Notes under the pieces: generated by a model
What the model saw: the letters and a program-made list of their open reading frames with translations, nothing else
Database searches by the model: none
What the model was told of the DNA's origin: nothing
Shown here: positions 1 to 6,873 of the stretch, one piece after another
Position numbering within the stretch: position 1 is the first letter of the stretch
How the letters are laid out: each line of letters begins with the position of its first letter
Translations under genes and position numbers: made by a program
DNA from: an uncultured bacterium
GTDB taxonomy: Bacteria > Actinomycetota > UBA4738 > HRBIN12
Length of the DNA: 10,987 nt
NCBI GenBank assembly: GCA_937881155.1
Contig: CALGFI010000028.1
Location: 1-10,987 of the forward strand
Reading direction: 5' to 3'

Positions 1-633
1 CAGGGCCTGCGTTCGTTCACGACGTCGATCTACCAGGCGCCCGGGCGGCTGAACCTGTTCGACCTGGACGGCGTGAAGGTGTTGATCGACTACGCGCACA
101 ACGCCGCGGGGCTCGAGAAGCTCGGCGAGTTCGTCGAACGCCTCACGTCGGACCCGAAACCGGGCCCGCGCGCCGGCGCGGCGTCGTGGAACGCGAACTT
201 GCGCGTCGCCGTCGTGGCCACGGCGGGGGACCGGCGCGACCAGGACATGCGCGAGCTCGGGCGGGTCGCCGGCAGGTACTTCGACGACGTCATCGTGCGC
301 GAGGATCGGAACACGCGCGGCAAGGCTCGCGGCGTGACCGCCGAGCTGATCGTTGAGGGTGTTCGCGACGCCATGACCCAAGGCGCCCGCGCGGGCAACG
401 TCGAGGTCGTCCTGGACGAGATGGACGCGACCCGCCGCGCGCTCGATCGCTCGCGTCCTGGTGACCTGGTCGTCCTGTGCGTCGACTACGCGACCGACGT
501 GTACAAGGAGCTGGAGCGGAGGCGCTCGCTCGCGGCGCCGACCGTCATGCGCGCCGGCAACGGGCAGGACGGATGGCAGGTGGCGGGCGGCGACCCGGAC
601 CTCGTCGCGATCGTCGACGAGACCGGCCTTTGA
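1..633 (+). CDS. cphA: Cyanophycin synthetase, C-terminal part (5' end outside window)
   Basis: This is the end of a CphA-type enzyme. CphA builds cyanophycin (multi-L-arginyl-poly-L-aspartate) in the cytoplasm: an ATP-grasp domain extends the aspartate backbone and the C-terminal Mur-ligase domain adds arginine to each side chain. The frame is open from base 1, giving 210 visible residues that cover the last part of the Mur-ligase domain. Recognisable CphA marks are GRLNLF (residues 15-20), DYAHN (30-34), AGDRRD (75-80) and REDRNTRG (100-107). An apparent insert at about residues 50-68 and a tail of about 35 residues after the last conserved strand (GDLVVLC, 154-160) look longer than in the CphA proteins I know. 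The GTG at 73 is internal, not a start. The next gene overlaps the stop. Because the ATP-grasp half is off-window, a CphA-like paralog such as the one at 1795-3501 cannot be fully excluded. Confidence 0.85.
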   Translation, partial: QGLRSFTTSIYQAPGRLNLFDLDGVKVLIDYAHNAAGLEKLGEFVERLTSDPKPGPRAGAASWNANLRVAVVATAGDRRDQDMRELGRVAGRYFDDVIVREDRNTRGKARGVTAELIVEGVRDAMTQGARAGNVEVVLDEMDATRRALDRSRPGDLVVLCVDYATDVYKELERRRSLAAPTVMRAGNGQDGWQVAGGDPDLVAIVDETGL

Positions 634-1169
634 ACGAGCAGGGGTCCGGGCGAACGACGCGCCCGCGTTCGATCCTGGCCGGGATGCTGATGCTCGCGCT
701 CACGGCGGTGTTCGTCGTGATGGGAATCGACGCCGTCCTCGACGCGTTCGTGACCGGGCGGCTCGATCGGGACACCTACCTCACCGCCGTCGGCTTCGGC
801 CTCAACGTCGAGGAGATGAAGAACTTCCTCGCCATCGTCGGCATCGTGATCCTCGCGCTGTGCGTGGTGACGACGATCGAGGCGATCGGCGTGCTCGGAA
901 GCCGCGAGGGCGTTCGTCACGCGGCCGTCGGAACCTTCCTCGTCTTCTCCGCGGTCACGCTGATCCTGTCGATCGCCGAGCTGATGTCCGACGAGGTCGA
1001 GCGCAGCGTCGCCGTCGCGATCGTCATCGGCGTGGTCGACGGGGTGATCGTCTACCTGCTGGTCCACGAACGCACGACCGCGGAGTTCGAACTGGCCGAG
1101 CGCGCACGCGATCGCGCGCGGTCGGTTCGCGTCGCGGAGCGTGCCGCGCGAAGGACCTCTCGGGCGTAG
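630..1169 (+). CDS. Unrecognised four-helix membrane protein coupled to cphA
   Basis: I do not recognise this 179-residue protein. The reading frame shows four hydrophobic segments at about residues 15-37, 66-90, 98-118 and 126-145, followed by a basic, Arg/Ala-rich C-terminal tail (about 147-179) that should be cytoplasmic. Each predicted helix carries an acidic residue (D34, E84, E117, D137). No signal peptide or catalytic motif is evident. I chose the TTG at 630 because it overlaps the cphA stop (TTGA), a common translational-coupling arrangement, and leaves a polar lead before helix 1. No clear Shine-Dalgarno precedes it. The in-frame ATG at 684 is the main alternative and would put helix 1 almost at the N-terminus. 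The overlap implies co-expression with cphA, which is the only clue to its role. Confidence 0.7.
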   Translation: MNEQGSGRTTRPRSILAGMLMLALTAVFVVMGIDAVLDAFVTGRLDRDTYLTAVGFGLNVEEMKNFLAIVGIVILALCVVTTIEAIGVLGSREGVRHAAVGTFLVFSAVTLILSIAELMSDEVERSVAVAIVIGVVDGVIVYLLVHERTTAEFELAERARDRARSVRVAERAARRTSRA

Positions 1170-1183
1170 CGAGACTTAGTCCT
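1152..1183. terminator. Weak stem-loop spanning two convergent stop codons
   Basis: The stops of the plus-strand membrane-protein gene (TAG, 1167-1169) and the minus-strand PRX-like gene (TAA, 1176-1178) are 6 bp apart. Inverted repeats bracket them: TCTCG (1158-1162) with CGAGA (1170-1174) around a 7-nt loop, and outside it AGGAC (1152-1156) with GTCCT (1179-1183). There is no T-tract on either side, so a bidirectional intrinsic terminator is only a possibility. Confidence 0.25.
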
Positions 1184-1742
1184 CGGACCCCCGCTTCCAC
1201 TTGATGCTGCAGCCGACGCTCGGTCGCTGGTCGGGTGGCGCCTCCCGTCCCTCGAGCACGGCGTCGATAGCGGCGCGCAGGTGCTCTCCAGTCACGGGGA
1301 TCCCGCTGCGGGGCCGGCTGTCGTCGAGCTGCCCCCGGTACACGAGTTCCCGCGCCGGGCCGTACAGGAAGAAGTCGGGCGTACAGGCCGCGCCGAACGC
1401 CTTGGCGACCTCTTGAGTCTCGTCGAACAGGTACGGGAACCGGTAGCCCGCGAGCCGGGCTTCCTCGGCGAGGCTCTCCGGCGCGTCTTCGGGGTAGGTC
1501 TCGGGATCGTTCGAGCTGATCGCGACGAAGGCGACGTCCGCGTTCGCATAGTCGACGGCGAGGCGAGCGAGCTCCTCCCGAACGTGCGCGACGTACGGGC
1601 AATGCCGGCAGATGAACATGACGAGCAGGGCGGTGGTTCCGCCGACGTCGGCGTCGCTCACCGTCCTTCCGGTCGTCACGTCGGGTAATGCGAATGAAGG
1701 CAGCCGGCTGCCGAGGTCCGACATCGTGGAAGTTGCGGCCAT
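1176..1742 (-). CDS. Thioredoxin-fold PRX-like-1 family protein
   Basis: The product is a 188-residue cytoplasmic thioredoxin-fold protein of the peroxiredoxin-like 1 group (AhpC/TSA superfamily). The CxxC motif FICRHCPYV has its cysteines at 45 and 48, where thioredoxins carry the redox pair. Other family marks are AISSND (74-79), YPED (83-86), FPYLFDETQEVAK (102-114), ACTPDFF with the cis-proline (119-125), DDSRP (140-144) and the C-terminal SVGCSIKWK (175-183), which holds a third conserved cysteine, C178. Length is normal and no signal peptide is seen. The ATG at 1740-1742 has an AAGGAG ribosome site 10 nt upstream; M7 is a weaker alternative. A thiol-disulfide or peroxide-reducing role is inferred from the fold, since members are mostly uncharacterised. 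It lies 52 bp downstream of the Mur-ligase gene on the same strand and may be its third operon member. Confidence 0.88.
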   Translation of the reverse strand: MAATSTMSDLGSRLPSFALPDVTTGRTVSDADVGGTTALLVMFICRHCPYVAHVREELARLAVDYANADVAFVAISSNDPETYPEDAPESLAEEARLAGYRFPYLFDETQEVAKAFGAACTPDFFLYGPARELVYRGQLDDSRPRSGIPVTGEHLRAAIDAVLEGREAPPDQRPSVGCSIKWKRGSED

Positions 1743-1752
1743 TCGATTCTCG

Positions 1753-1758
1753 CTCCTT
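1753..1758 (-). promoter_or_regulatory. Ribosome binding site of the PRX-like gene
   Basis: The minus strand reads AAGGAG here, 10 nt before the ATG at 1742. It is a strong Shine-Dalgarno match and supports that start over the internal ATG at codon 7. Confidence 0.7.
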
Positions 1759-1794
1759 GCTCGAACCCTCGTCCGTTGGACGTCAACGTCGATG

Positions 1795-3501
1795 CTACTT
1801 GGCGGCGCGTGAACGACGTGCCGCCGCCACGTGCCGCCGAACCATGGTGGGCGTGAGGCGCACGCCGCCGTTCTCCCCGAGCCATGCGAACACCTCCGGC
1901 CGCATCCCGAGCGCCGTCACCGCGACCACGTCGCCGCGGCGCGAGCGCTGCAGCATCGCCCGGAGTGCCGAGAGCTCGTCTGGATGGACGTCCACGTCGT
2001 CCGCTCCGGCGTCGATCGCGCCGGCTCGAAGTCCGTCGATCACGTCCTCGCGTTCGCGACCGCGCAGGTAACGCAACAGCTCCGCGATCACCACGTGGTC
2101 CGCGCCGCGAGCCGCGCGATACCCGACCCGATGCAAGATCTCGTCCGTTCGGTCACCGGCGGCGCAGATCGCCAGCCAGATCTCTGCGCCTGCAGGCCTG
2201 AGCCCGTCGCACAGTTCAATGAGCCCCCGCATGCCGGCTTCGTTGTGCGCGTAGTCGACGACGACCGCGCGGCCGTCGAGCTCGAACAAGTTCGCCCGTC
2301 CGGGGTTCCGCTCGGGATCGAGGACGAACGAGCGGAGCCCCTGCACGACGGCCCGCTCGGGTAACCCGATCCCGAGCGCGGCCGAGGCCGCCTGCATCGC
2401 GTTCATCACGTTCATGCTCGAGATGCCGGCGATCGTGACGGGGACGTCGACGAGCGGCACGAGCGCGCGCGAGTGCGAGCGCTCCAGCACGGTCATCCAA
2501 CCGTCGAGCGGAACCGTCGCGCGTCCGCCCTCCACGAGCGTCTCGCGCACCGCGGGGTGGTCGGGATCGAGCGAACACATCCAGATGCGGCCGCTCGCAC
2601 CGCGCCGCATCGAGAGCACGCGCGGGTCGTCCGCGTTCAGCACGTCCCATCCCTCGGATCGCGTGATCTTCGTGATCGTCGCCTTCACCTCGGCGAGCTG
2701 GTCGAGCGTCCGGATGCCGAGCAGTCCGAGATGATCGGCCGACACGTTCGTCACGATCGCCGCGTCGTTGTGCAACACCCCGATCCCGCGCAGCAGGATG
2801 CCGCCACGCGCCGTCTCCAGTACGGCAACGTCCGGCCGCTGCTCGAGGGCCTTCGCCGCGCCGCCGAACCCCGAGTAGTCGCCCTCCTCGATGAGCTCGT
2901 CGTCGTCGCGGTACACGCCGTCGGTCGACGAATACGCGACGCGCTTGCCGGCCGACCGCACCAGGTGAGCCAGCAGGCGCACCGTCGTCGTCTTGCCGTT
3001 CGTCCCGGTGACCGACACGACCGGGATCATCGGATCGGGCACGCTCGGTTCCTCGCCAGGTTCCGCGGCGGCGACCCGCTCGGCGACTTCGGCGAGCGTT
3101 CGGTCGAGCGACCGGCGTGCGTCGAACGTCGACAGCAGGCGCGCGATCTCGTTCCCGGCAGCCTCAGCCGTACCGCGGCGTCGCCAGGGGAACGACACGA
3201 CGATCTCGTCGGCACCGGGCCCGGGTCGGCCTCGGACGGCCAGGCGGATGTTGCCCTCCGTGGCGAGCCGGCGTGCGAGCGTCGCGCCGAGCCGCGCCAC
3301 CGCGCGCCGGCGCTGCTCCGTGTTCGGGCGGCCGGGTCGCGAGACCAAGCGCGTCAACTCGAGCACCCGCGCGAAGCGTTCCTCCCGCATCGCGAGCCAG
3401 CCGTGCACGCGCATCTGCACCTTGATGGCCGGTCGCGGGAAGTACAGGTTCGGCCCCTCGAGCACGCGGAGCTCCACCAGCTCACCGCGCGGCTCGGCCA
3501 T
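1795..3501 (-). CDS. CphA-like Mur ligase lacking the ATP-grasp domain
   Basis: This 568-residue protein looks like cyanophycin synthetase with its middle domain missing. Residues 1 to about 150 match the CphA N-terminal domain (LRVLEGPNLYFPRP at 11-24). A short Pro/Glu-rich linker follows, and then the Mur-ligase module begins directly: P-loop GTNGKTTT (166-173), LETARGGILLRG (228-239), TNVSADHLGLLGI (251-263), VLNADDP (287-293), GRANLFELDG (401-410), DYAHN (416-420) and AGDRTDE (448-454). Known CphA enzymes are about 870-900 residues with an ATP-grasp domain of roughly 300 residues between these parts. A Mur ligase should couple ATP to amide-bond formation, but without ATP-grasp this protein should not extend an aspartate backbone. 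The substrate is unknown; side-chain ligation or a small peptide product is possible. I chose the ATG at 3499-3501, 2 bp after the MFS stop; no strong Shine-Dalgarno is seen, consistent with coupled translation. The frame stays open further upstream, but only antisense to the MFS gene. Confidence 0.88.
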   Translation of the reverse strand: MAEPRGELVELRVLEGPNLYFPRPAIKVQMRVHGWLAMREERFARVLELTRLVSRPGRPNTEQRRRAVARLGATLARRLATEGNIRLAVRGRPGPGADEIVVSFPWRRRGTAEAAGNEIARLLSTFDARRSLDRTLAEVAERVAAAEPGEEPSVPDPMIPVVSVTGTNGKTTTVRLLAHLVRSAGKRVAYSSTDGVYRDDDELIEEGDYSGFGGAAKALEQRPDVAVLETARGGILLRGIGVLHNDAAIVTNVSADHLGLLGIRTLDQLAEVKATITKITRSEGWDVLNADDPRVLSMRRGASGRIWMCSLDPDHPAVRETLVEGGRATVPLDGWMTVLERSHSRALVPLVDVPVTIAGISSMNVMNAMQAASAALGIGLPERAVVQGLRSFVLDPERNPGRANLFELDGRAVVVDYAHNEAGMRGLIELCDGLRPAGAEIWLAICAAGDRTDEILHRVGYRAARGADHVVIAELLRYLRGREREDVIDGLRAGAIDAGADDVDVHPDELSALRAMLQRSRRGDVVAVTALGMRPEVFAWLGENGGVRLTPTMVRRHVAAARRSRAAK

Positions 3502-3503
3502 CG

Positions 3504-4799
3504 CTACGCGACTTCGCCCGCGCGGTAGCGGCGGAACGACGGCACGAGCCAGGCAATCAGCCCCGCTCCCACGATGCACAGCAAGCCGCCGGAGACGATC
3601 GACACGGTCGGCGTGAACGCCGATGCGACGAGCCCGGCCTCCAGGTCGCCGAGCCGCGGCCCGCCGGCCACCACGAGGATGTGGATCGCGAACAGGCGCC
3701 CGCGGAGATCCTCCGGGACTGTGACCTGCAGGATCGTGTTGCGGAACACGGCAGAGATCACGTCGGCGGCGCCGGCGACCGCGAGGAAGAACAGTCCGAG
3801 CCACAGGTTCGAGCCCACGACCCCGAACGCGGTGATCCCGGCCCCCCAGACGACGACGGCCCAGATCACGGCGAGGCCCTGATGACGCACCCGACCGATC
3901 CAGCCGGTCGTGGCGGCGCCGAGGAAGGCCCCGACGGCCGGCGCGGCGAACAACAGCCCGGCGACCGCCGTCCCCCCGCCGAACTGTCGTAGAGCAAGCA
4001 CGGGGAAGAGCGCGCGCGGCATGCCGAAGACCATGGCGATGATGTCGATCACGAACGTCGACTGGAGCAGCCGCCGCCCGCGAAGGAACGAGAATCCCTC
4101 TCGCACCGCTCGCCAGCCGACCGATGCACGTTCGCTCCTCGCCGGAGGCATCGGACGGATCGAGATCGACGCGAGCAGCAGCAGTCCGATCGACGCGAGA
4201 TCGATCGCGTACGCCCACGCGAAACCGAGACTCGCCACGATCACTCCCGCGAGCGCCGGTCCGATCAACCCCGCGCCGTTCCACGTGAGCTGGTTCAGCG
4301 CGGCTGCCGCCGGAAGTTGCGAGCGGTCGAGGAGACGTGGCGTCATGGCGCTCCGGGTCGGGCTGTCGATCGCGCTGGTCGCCGCGATACCGGCCACGGC
4401 GGCATAGATCAGACCGATCGGTGGGTCGCCGAGGAGCGCTCCGGCGAAGAGCATGCCCGACGAAACCAGGTATCCGACCTGCGCGGCGATCAGGATCTTC
4501 CGACGATCGAACGCGTCGAGGAACGTGCTCCCGACGAGCGTTCCCACCACGAGCCCGAGGAAGCCCACGAGGCCGACCAGGCCGACGGCCGCGGAGGATC
4601 TCGTGAGGTCGAAGACCTGGACATAGGTCGCGACGATCGTGAACTGCGAGCCGAGGGTCGAGGCCAGAAGACCCAGCCACAGCCGCCGAAAGTCACGCGA
4701 CGCTCGCAGCGGCGACACATCCACGGCGACGCGACGAACCTTCTGACCAACCCGAGAGCGTCTCGTCGACGCGATGGGTTCGGGCGCCTCCCCCGACAT
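3504..4799 (-). CDS. MFS transporter, MFS_3/EntS-like efflux type
   Basis: This is a 431-residue inner-membrane transporter of the major facilitator superfamily. After a basic N-terminal stretch of about 38 residues, hydrophobic helices run almost continuously to about residue 420, broken by a central loop at about 214-243. The motif-A-like segment between helices 2 and 3 includes FLDAFDRRK (93-101). The segment LQVTVPEDLRGRLFAI (357-372) resembles the VPxxxRGR signature of the MFS_3 group, which includes enterobactin and drug exporters. Export is therefore likelier than uptake; the substrate is unknown. The stop lies 2 bp before the ATP-grasp-less Mur ligase, so the two are probably co-translated. 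The ATG at 4797-4799 is supported by a TAGCGT box 7 nt upstream. GTG codons at residues 26 and 28 are alternative starts closer to helix 1. Confidence 0.88.
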   Translation of the reverse strand: MSGEAPEPIASTRRSRVGQKVRRVAVDVSPLRASRDFRRLWLGLLASTLGSQFTIVATYVQVFDLTRSSAAVGLVGLVGFLGLVVGTLVGSTFLDAFDRRKILIAAQVGYLVSSGMLFAGALLGDPPIGLIYAAVAGIAATSAIDSPTRSAMTPRLLDRSQLPAAAALNQLTWNGAGLIGPALAGVIVASLGFAWAYAIDLASIGLLLLASISIRPMPPARSERASVGWRAVREGFSFLRGRRLLQSTFVIDIIAMVFGMPRALFPVLALRQFGGGTAVAGLLFAAPAVGAFLGAATTGWIGRVRHQGLAVIWAVVVWGAGITAFGVVGSNLWLGLFFLAVAGAADVISAVFRNTILQVTVPEDLRGRLFAIHILVVAGGPRLGDLEAGLVASAFTPTVSIVSGGLLCIVGAGLIAWLVPSFRRYRAGEVA

Positions 4800-4806
4800 G
4801 GGTGCG

Positions 4807-4812
4807 ACGCTA
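4807..4812 (-). promoter_or_regulatory. Candidate -10 box of a leaderless MFS/Mur-ligase promoter
   Basis: The minus strand reads TAGCGT, then 7 nt, then the ATG of the MFS gene. A TAnnnT hexamer at this distance puts the transcription start on or next to the A of the ATG, the usual layout of leaderless actinobacterial mRNAs. No convincing -35 is seen and there is no Shine-Dalgarno, which fits. It would make the MFS gene the first of its own unit, separate from gabT 74 bp upstream. Confidence 0.4.
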
Positions 4813-4873
4813 ACAGCGCCGCAGATCCGCCTTTTTCAGCGGCACGAGCTCGGCACCTCTGCCGTGGTGGCGG

Positions 4874-6211
4874 CTACCCGACGGAGCCGATCGCCTCGTC
4901 GAGGACGTTCAACCCCTCATCGAGCAGCGACTCCTCGATCGTGAGCGGCGGCAGGAGCCGGATCACGTTGTCGTACGTGCCCGCCTTGAGGATCACGACG
5001 CCGTTCTCCAGGCAGGTCCGGACGATCGCGTTGCCGCTCTCGGCGTCGAGCGGCTCCTTCGACTGCCGGTCCTTGACGAGCTCCATCGCCGTCATCATCG
5101 CGCGGCCGCGAACGTCGCCGATCACTGGGTGACGCTCCTGCATCTCGTGGAGCCTCGAGAGCACGCGATCACCGAGGGTCCTCGAGCGCTCGAGCAGGTT
5201 CTCGCGCTCGATCTGATCGAGCACTGCCAGCGAGGCAGCGGCCGCGACGGGGTTCCCGCCGTACGTGCCGCCGAGGCCGCCGACATGCACGCTGTCCATC
5301 GCGTCGGCGCGTCCGGTCACAGCGCTGATCGGAAGCCCGCCGCCGAGCGACTTCGCGCTCGTGATGAGATCCGGGACGACGTCCTCGTCCTCGATGGCGA
5401 ACCATCGGCCGGCGCGACCCATCCCGCTCTGGATCTCGTCGGCGATGAACAGGATGCCGTGCTCTGCGCAGATCTCGGCGAGACCCTTGAGGAACCCGGG
5501 CGCCGGGAACACGAACCCGCCCTCGCCCTGGACCGGCTCGACGATGACGGCGGCGATGTTCTCCTCGCCGATCACCTTGTGCATCTCGTCACGCGCGTAG
5601 GCGAGCGCCTCGCGCGCCGCGTTCTCCGGACCGGTGGGCCAGCGATAGGGGTAGGCGAACGGCAGACGGTAGATCTCGGGCGCGAACGGCCCCATGCCCT
5701 GCTTGTAGGGCATGGACTTCGCGGTCAGGGACATCGCGAGCAACGTGCGCCCGTGGAACGCGTGGTCGAACGTCACGATGGCCTGCCGGCCCGTGAACTT
5801 CCGGGCGATCTTCACCGCGTTCTCGACGGCCTCGGCCCCCGAGTTGGCGAACATCGTCTTCTTCTCGAAGTCGCCCGGCGCGAGCGCGTTCAGGCGTTCG
5901 GCGAGCTCGATGTAGGGCTCGTTCGCCGTGACGTGGAAGCACGTGTGCGTGTCTCGCTCGAGCTGCTCCTGCGCCGCGCGCACGACCTCCGGCGGCGTGT
6001 GTCCCACGTTCAGGACGGAGATGCCGGTGGCGAAGTCGATCAGCCGGTTGCCGTCGACGTCCTCGATGATCGCGCCCGAGGCCCGGGCCGTGACGATCGG
6101 ATGGATGTTGAACACCGCCTGCGGGACAGCGGCCTTGCGCCGCTCGAACCACTCGCGCGACTTGGGGCCGGGGATCTCGGTGACGACCTTGCGCTCCTGC
6201 GGGATGTCCAC
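4874..6211 (-). CDS. gabT: 4-aminobutyrate aminotransferase
   Basis: The product is a 445-residue cytoplasmic, PLP-dependent class III aminotransferase that should convert GABA and 2-oxoglutarate to succinate semialdehyde and glutamate. Visible features are the N-terminal TEIPGPKS (11-18) typical of actinobacterial GabT, the cofactor-phosphate loop NSGAEAVENA (123-132), FHGRT (152-156), the PLP-ring aspartate D258 in IADEIQSG, and Schiff-base lysine K287 in TSAKSLGGG. Length is normal. The start is GTG at 6209-6211, fixed by GAGGAGG 5 nt upstream. The neighbouring 4-aminobutyraldehyde dehydrogenase, divergently encoded at 6874, makes GABA, which supports this substrate. Ornithine, beta-alanine or other omega-amino acids are alternatives that sequence alone cannot exclude. 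It lies 69 bp after the universal-stress-like gene with no clear terminator between, so the two may share a transcript. Confidence 0.88.
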   Translation of the reverse strand: MDIPQERKVVTEIPGPKSREWFERRKAAVPQAVFNIHPIVTARASGAIIEDVDGNRLIDFATGISVLNVGHTPPEVVRAAQEQLERDTHTCFHVTANEPYIELAERLNALAPGDFEKKTMFANSGAEAVENAVKIARKFTGRQAIVTFDHAFHGRTLLAMSLTAKSMPYKQGMGPFAPEIYRLPFAYPYRWPTGPENAAREALAYARDEMHKVIGEENIAAVIVEPVQGEGGFVFPAPGFLKGLAEICAEHGILFIADEIQSGMGRAGRWFAIEDEDVVPDLITSAKSLGGGLPISAVTGRADAMDSVHVGGLGGTYGGNPVAAAASLAVLDQIERENLLERSRTLGDRVLSRLHEMQERHPVIGDVRGRAMMTAMELVKDRQSKEPLDAESGNAIVRTCLENGVVILKAGTYDNVIRLLPPLTIEESLLDEGLNVLDEAIGSVG

Positions 6212-6216
6212 GCCTG

Positions 6217-6223
6217 CCTCCTC
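6217..6223 (-). promoter_or_regulatory. Ribosome binding site of gabT
   Basis: The minus strand reads GAGGAGG, 5 nt before a GTG codon (6209-6211). It is the strongest Shine-Dalgarno in this part and decides for the GTG start, placing the conserved TEIPGPKS motif at residue 11. Confidence 0.7.
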
Positions 6224-6280
6224 GTCGCGAACGGAAGTCAGTCTGGCACGGAGCGACAGGGTGTGGCCCGGCTAGCGCCG

Positions 6281-6703
6281 CTACGTTCCGGCGCGCTCGG
6301 GCTCGCCGACGACGTGAATGACCTCCAGCCCGAAGGCGGACTCGACGCGTCGCGGCAGGTCGACCTTGAGCCATCGCGACAGCCGCGGTGGAAGGGTCGA
6401 CAGCACGATCGCGTCGAACGGGCCGTCGTCGCGGATCGCGTCTTCGATCGCGAGCATCGGGCTCTCGTCGCCGGCGTTCCCATCGGCCTCGATGCCGACC
6501 CGTCGCAGACGCTGGAGAGCGGCCTCGAGACGGTCGGTCGCCACCGCCCGAGCCTCTCCCTCCGTCCAGACGTGGTCTCGCGGCGGAGTGACGGGGACGA
6601 CGATTTGGAACGCCGACGGCCCAGCCCGGTGGAGGCGTTGGATCGTCGCGAGGAGCGGGTCGCTGCCGAGGGTCTGGTTGGCCACGACCATGTAACGGCG
6701 CAC
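6281..6703 (-). CDS. Universal stress protein-like, nucleotide-binding fold
   Basis: This small cytoplasmic protein (140 residues) has the alternating strand/helix layout of the UspA superfamily. The first strand is RRYMVVANQTLG (2-13) and the second IVVPVTPP (34-41). The acidic loop GDESPMLAIEDAI (78-90) is followed by FDAIVLSTLPP (96-106), SRWLKVDLPRRV (109-120) and a final strand EVIHVVG (127-133). The canonical Usp ATP loop (G-2x-G-9x-G-S/T) is not evident, so ATP binding is uncertain. I chose the GTG at 6701-6703 because GGGAGG sits 8 nt before it. The GTG three codons earlier overlaps that ribosome site and is less likely. It is the first gene of the minus-strand unit leading into gabT and diverges from the patD operon. 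Its role, perhaps stress or nutrient signalling, cannot be read from sequence. Confidence 0.72.
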   Translation of the reverse strand: MRRYMVVANQTLGSDPLLATIQRLHRAGPSAFQIVVPVTPPRDHVWTEGEARAVATDRLEAALQRLRRVGIEADGNAGDESPMLAIEDAIRDDGPFDAIVLSTLPPRLSRWLKVDLPRRVESAFGLEVIHVVGEPERAGT

Positions 6704-6873
6704 GGGCACCACCTCCCTCGTGTCGATGGTACGACCGAGCCCATAGGTGGCGCGAGGCCCTGGCGCCGAGACGTGAGCGATGTCCGCTGGTCACGTTCCC
6801 GCCGGGACGGGCATACTTCCTTTCTACGCCGCTGCTCACCGCGGCCGAGACGACCGAGTGAGGGGGTCGCACG
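6704..6873. promoter_or_regulatory. Divergent control region between the Usp-like gene and patD
   Basis: This 170-bp gap holds the starts of two divergent units. On the minus strand GGGAGG (6712-6717) serves the Usp-like gene, and TACCAT (6726-6731) is a weak -10 candidate. On the plus strand AGGGGG (6861-6866) lies 7 nt before the patD ATG, and CATACT (6812-6817) is a possible -10; no good -35 is seen for either. Two dyads lie just upstream of CATACT: ACGTGA/TCACGT (6771-6776 and 6791-6796) and TCCCGCCGGGA (6797-6807). A 9-nt direct repeat, ACGACCGAG, occurs at 6731-6739 and 6850-6858. These could be regulator sites, but repeats this short also arise by chance in GC-rich DNA. Confidence 0.35.

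Noticed and set aside
1770..1794. Overlapping small inverted repeats (CGTCC/GGACG and GACGT/ACGTC) between the Mur-ligase and PRX-like genes
   Set aside because: The stems are 5 bp, overlap each other and lack a T-tract, so neither terminator nor operator can be supported.
1..3501. The two CphA-like genes as arms of a recent inverted duplication
   Set aside because: They are similar only at scattered protein motifs (GLRSF, PGR-NLF, DYAHN, AGDR) and differ widely in between, so they are old paralogs and not a recent DNA duplication.
2473..3528. A 351-codon plus-strand open frame opposite the Mur-ligase gene
   Set aside because: It is an antisense shadow with no family features; the minus-strand Mur-ligase motifs are unambiguous.
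3502..4680. Upstream extension of the Mur-ligase reading frame to 4680 on the minus strand, giving a 961-residue product
   Set aside because: The added part is Arg/Pro/Gly-rich low-complexity sequence overlapping the well-supported MFS gene in another frame on the same strand. Family similarity begins only after the ATG at 3501.
6276..6293. Hairpin CGCCG/CGGCG at the end of the Usp-like gene as a terminator
   Set aside because: The stem is only 5 bp with an 8-nt loop and no T-tract follows on the minus strand; it overlaps coding sequence and is weak evidence.
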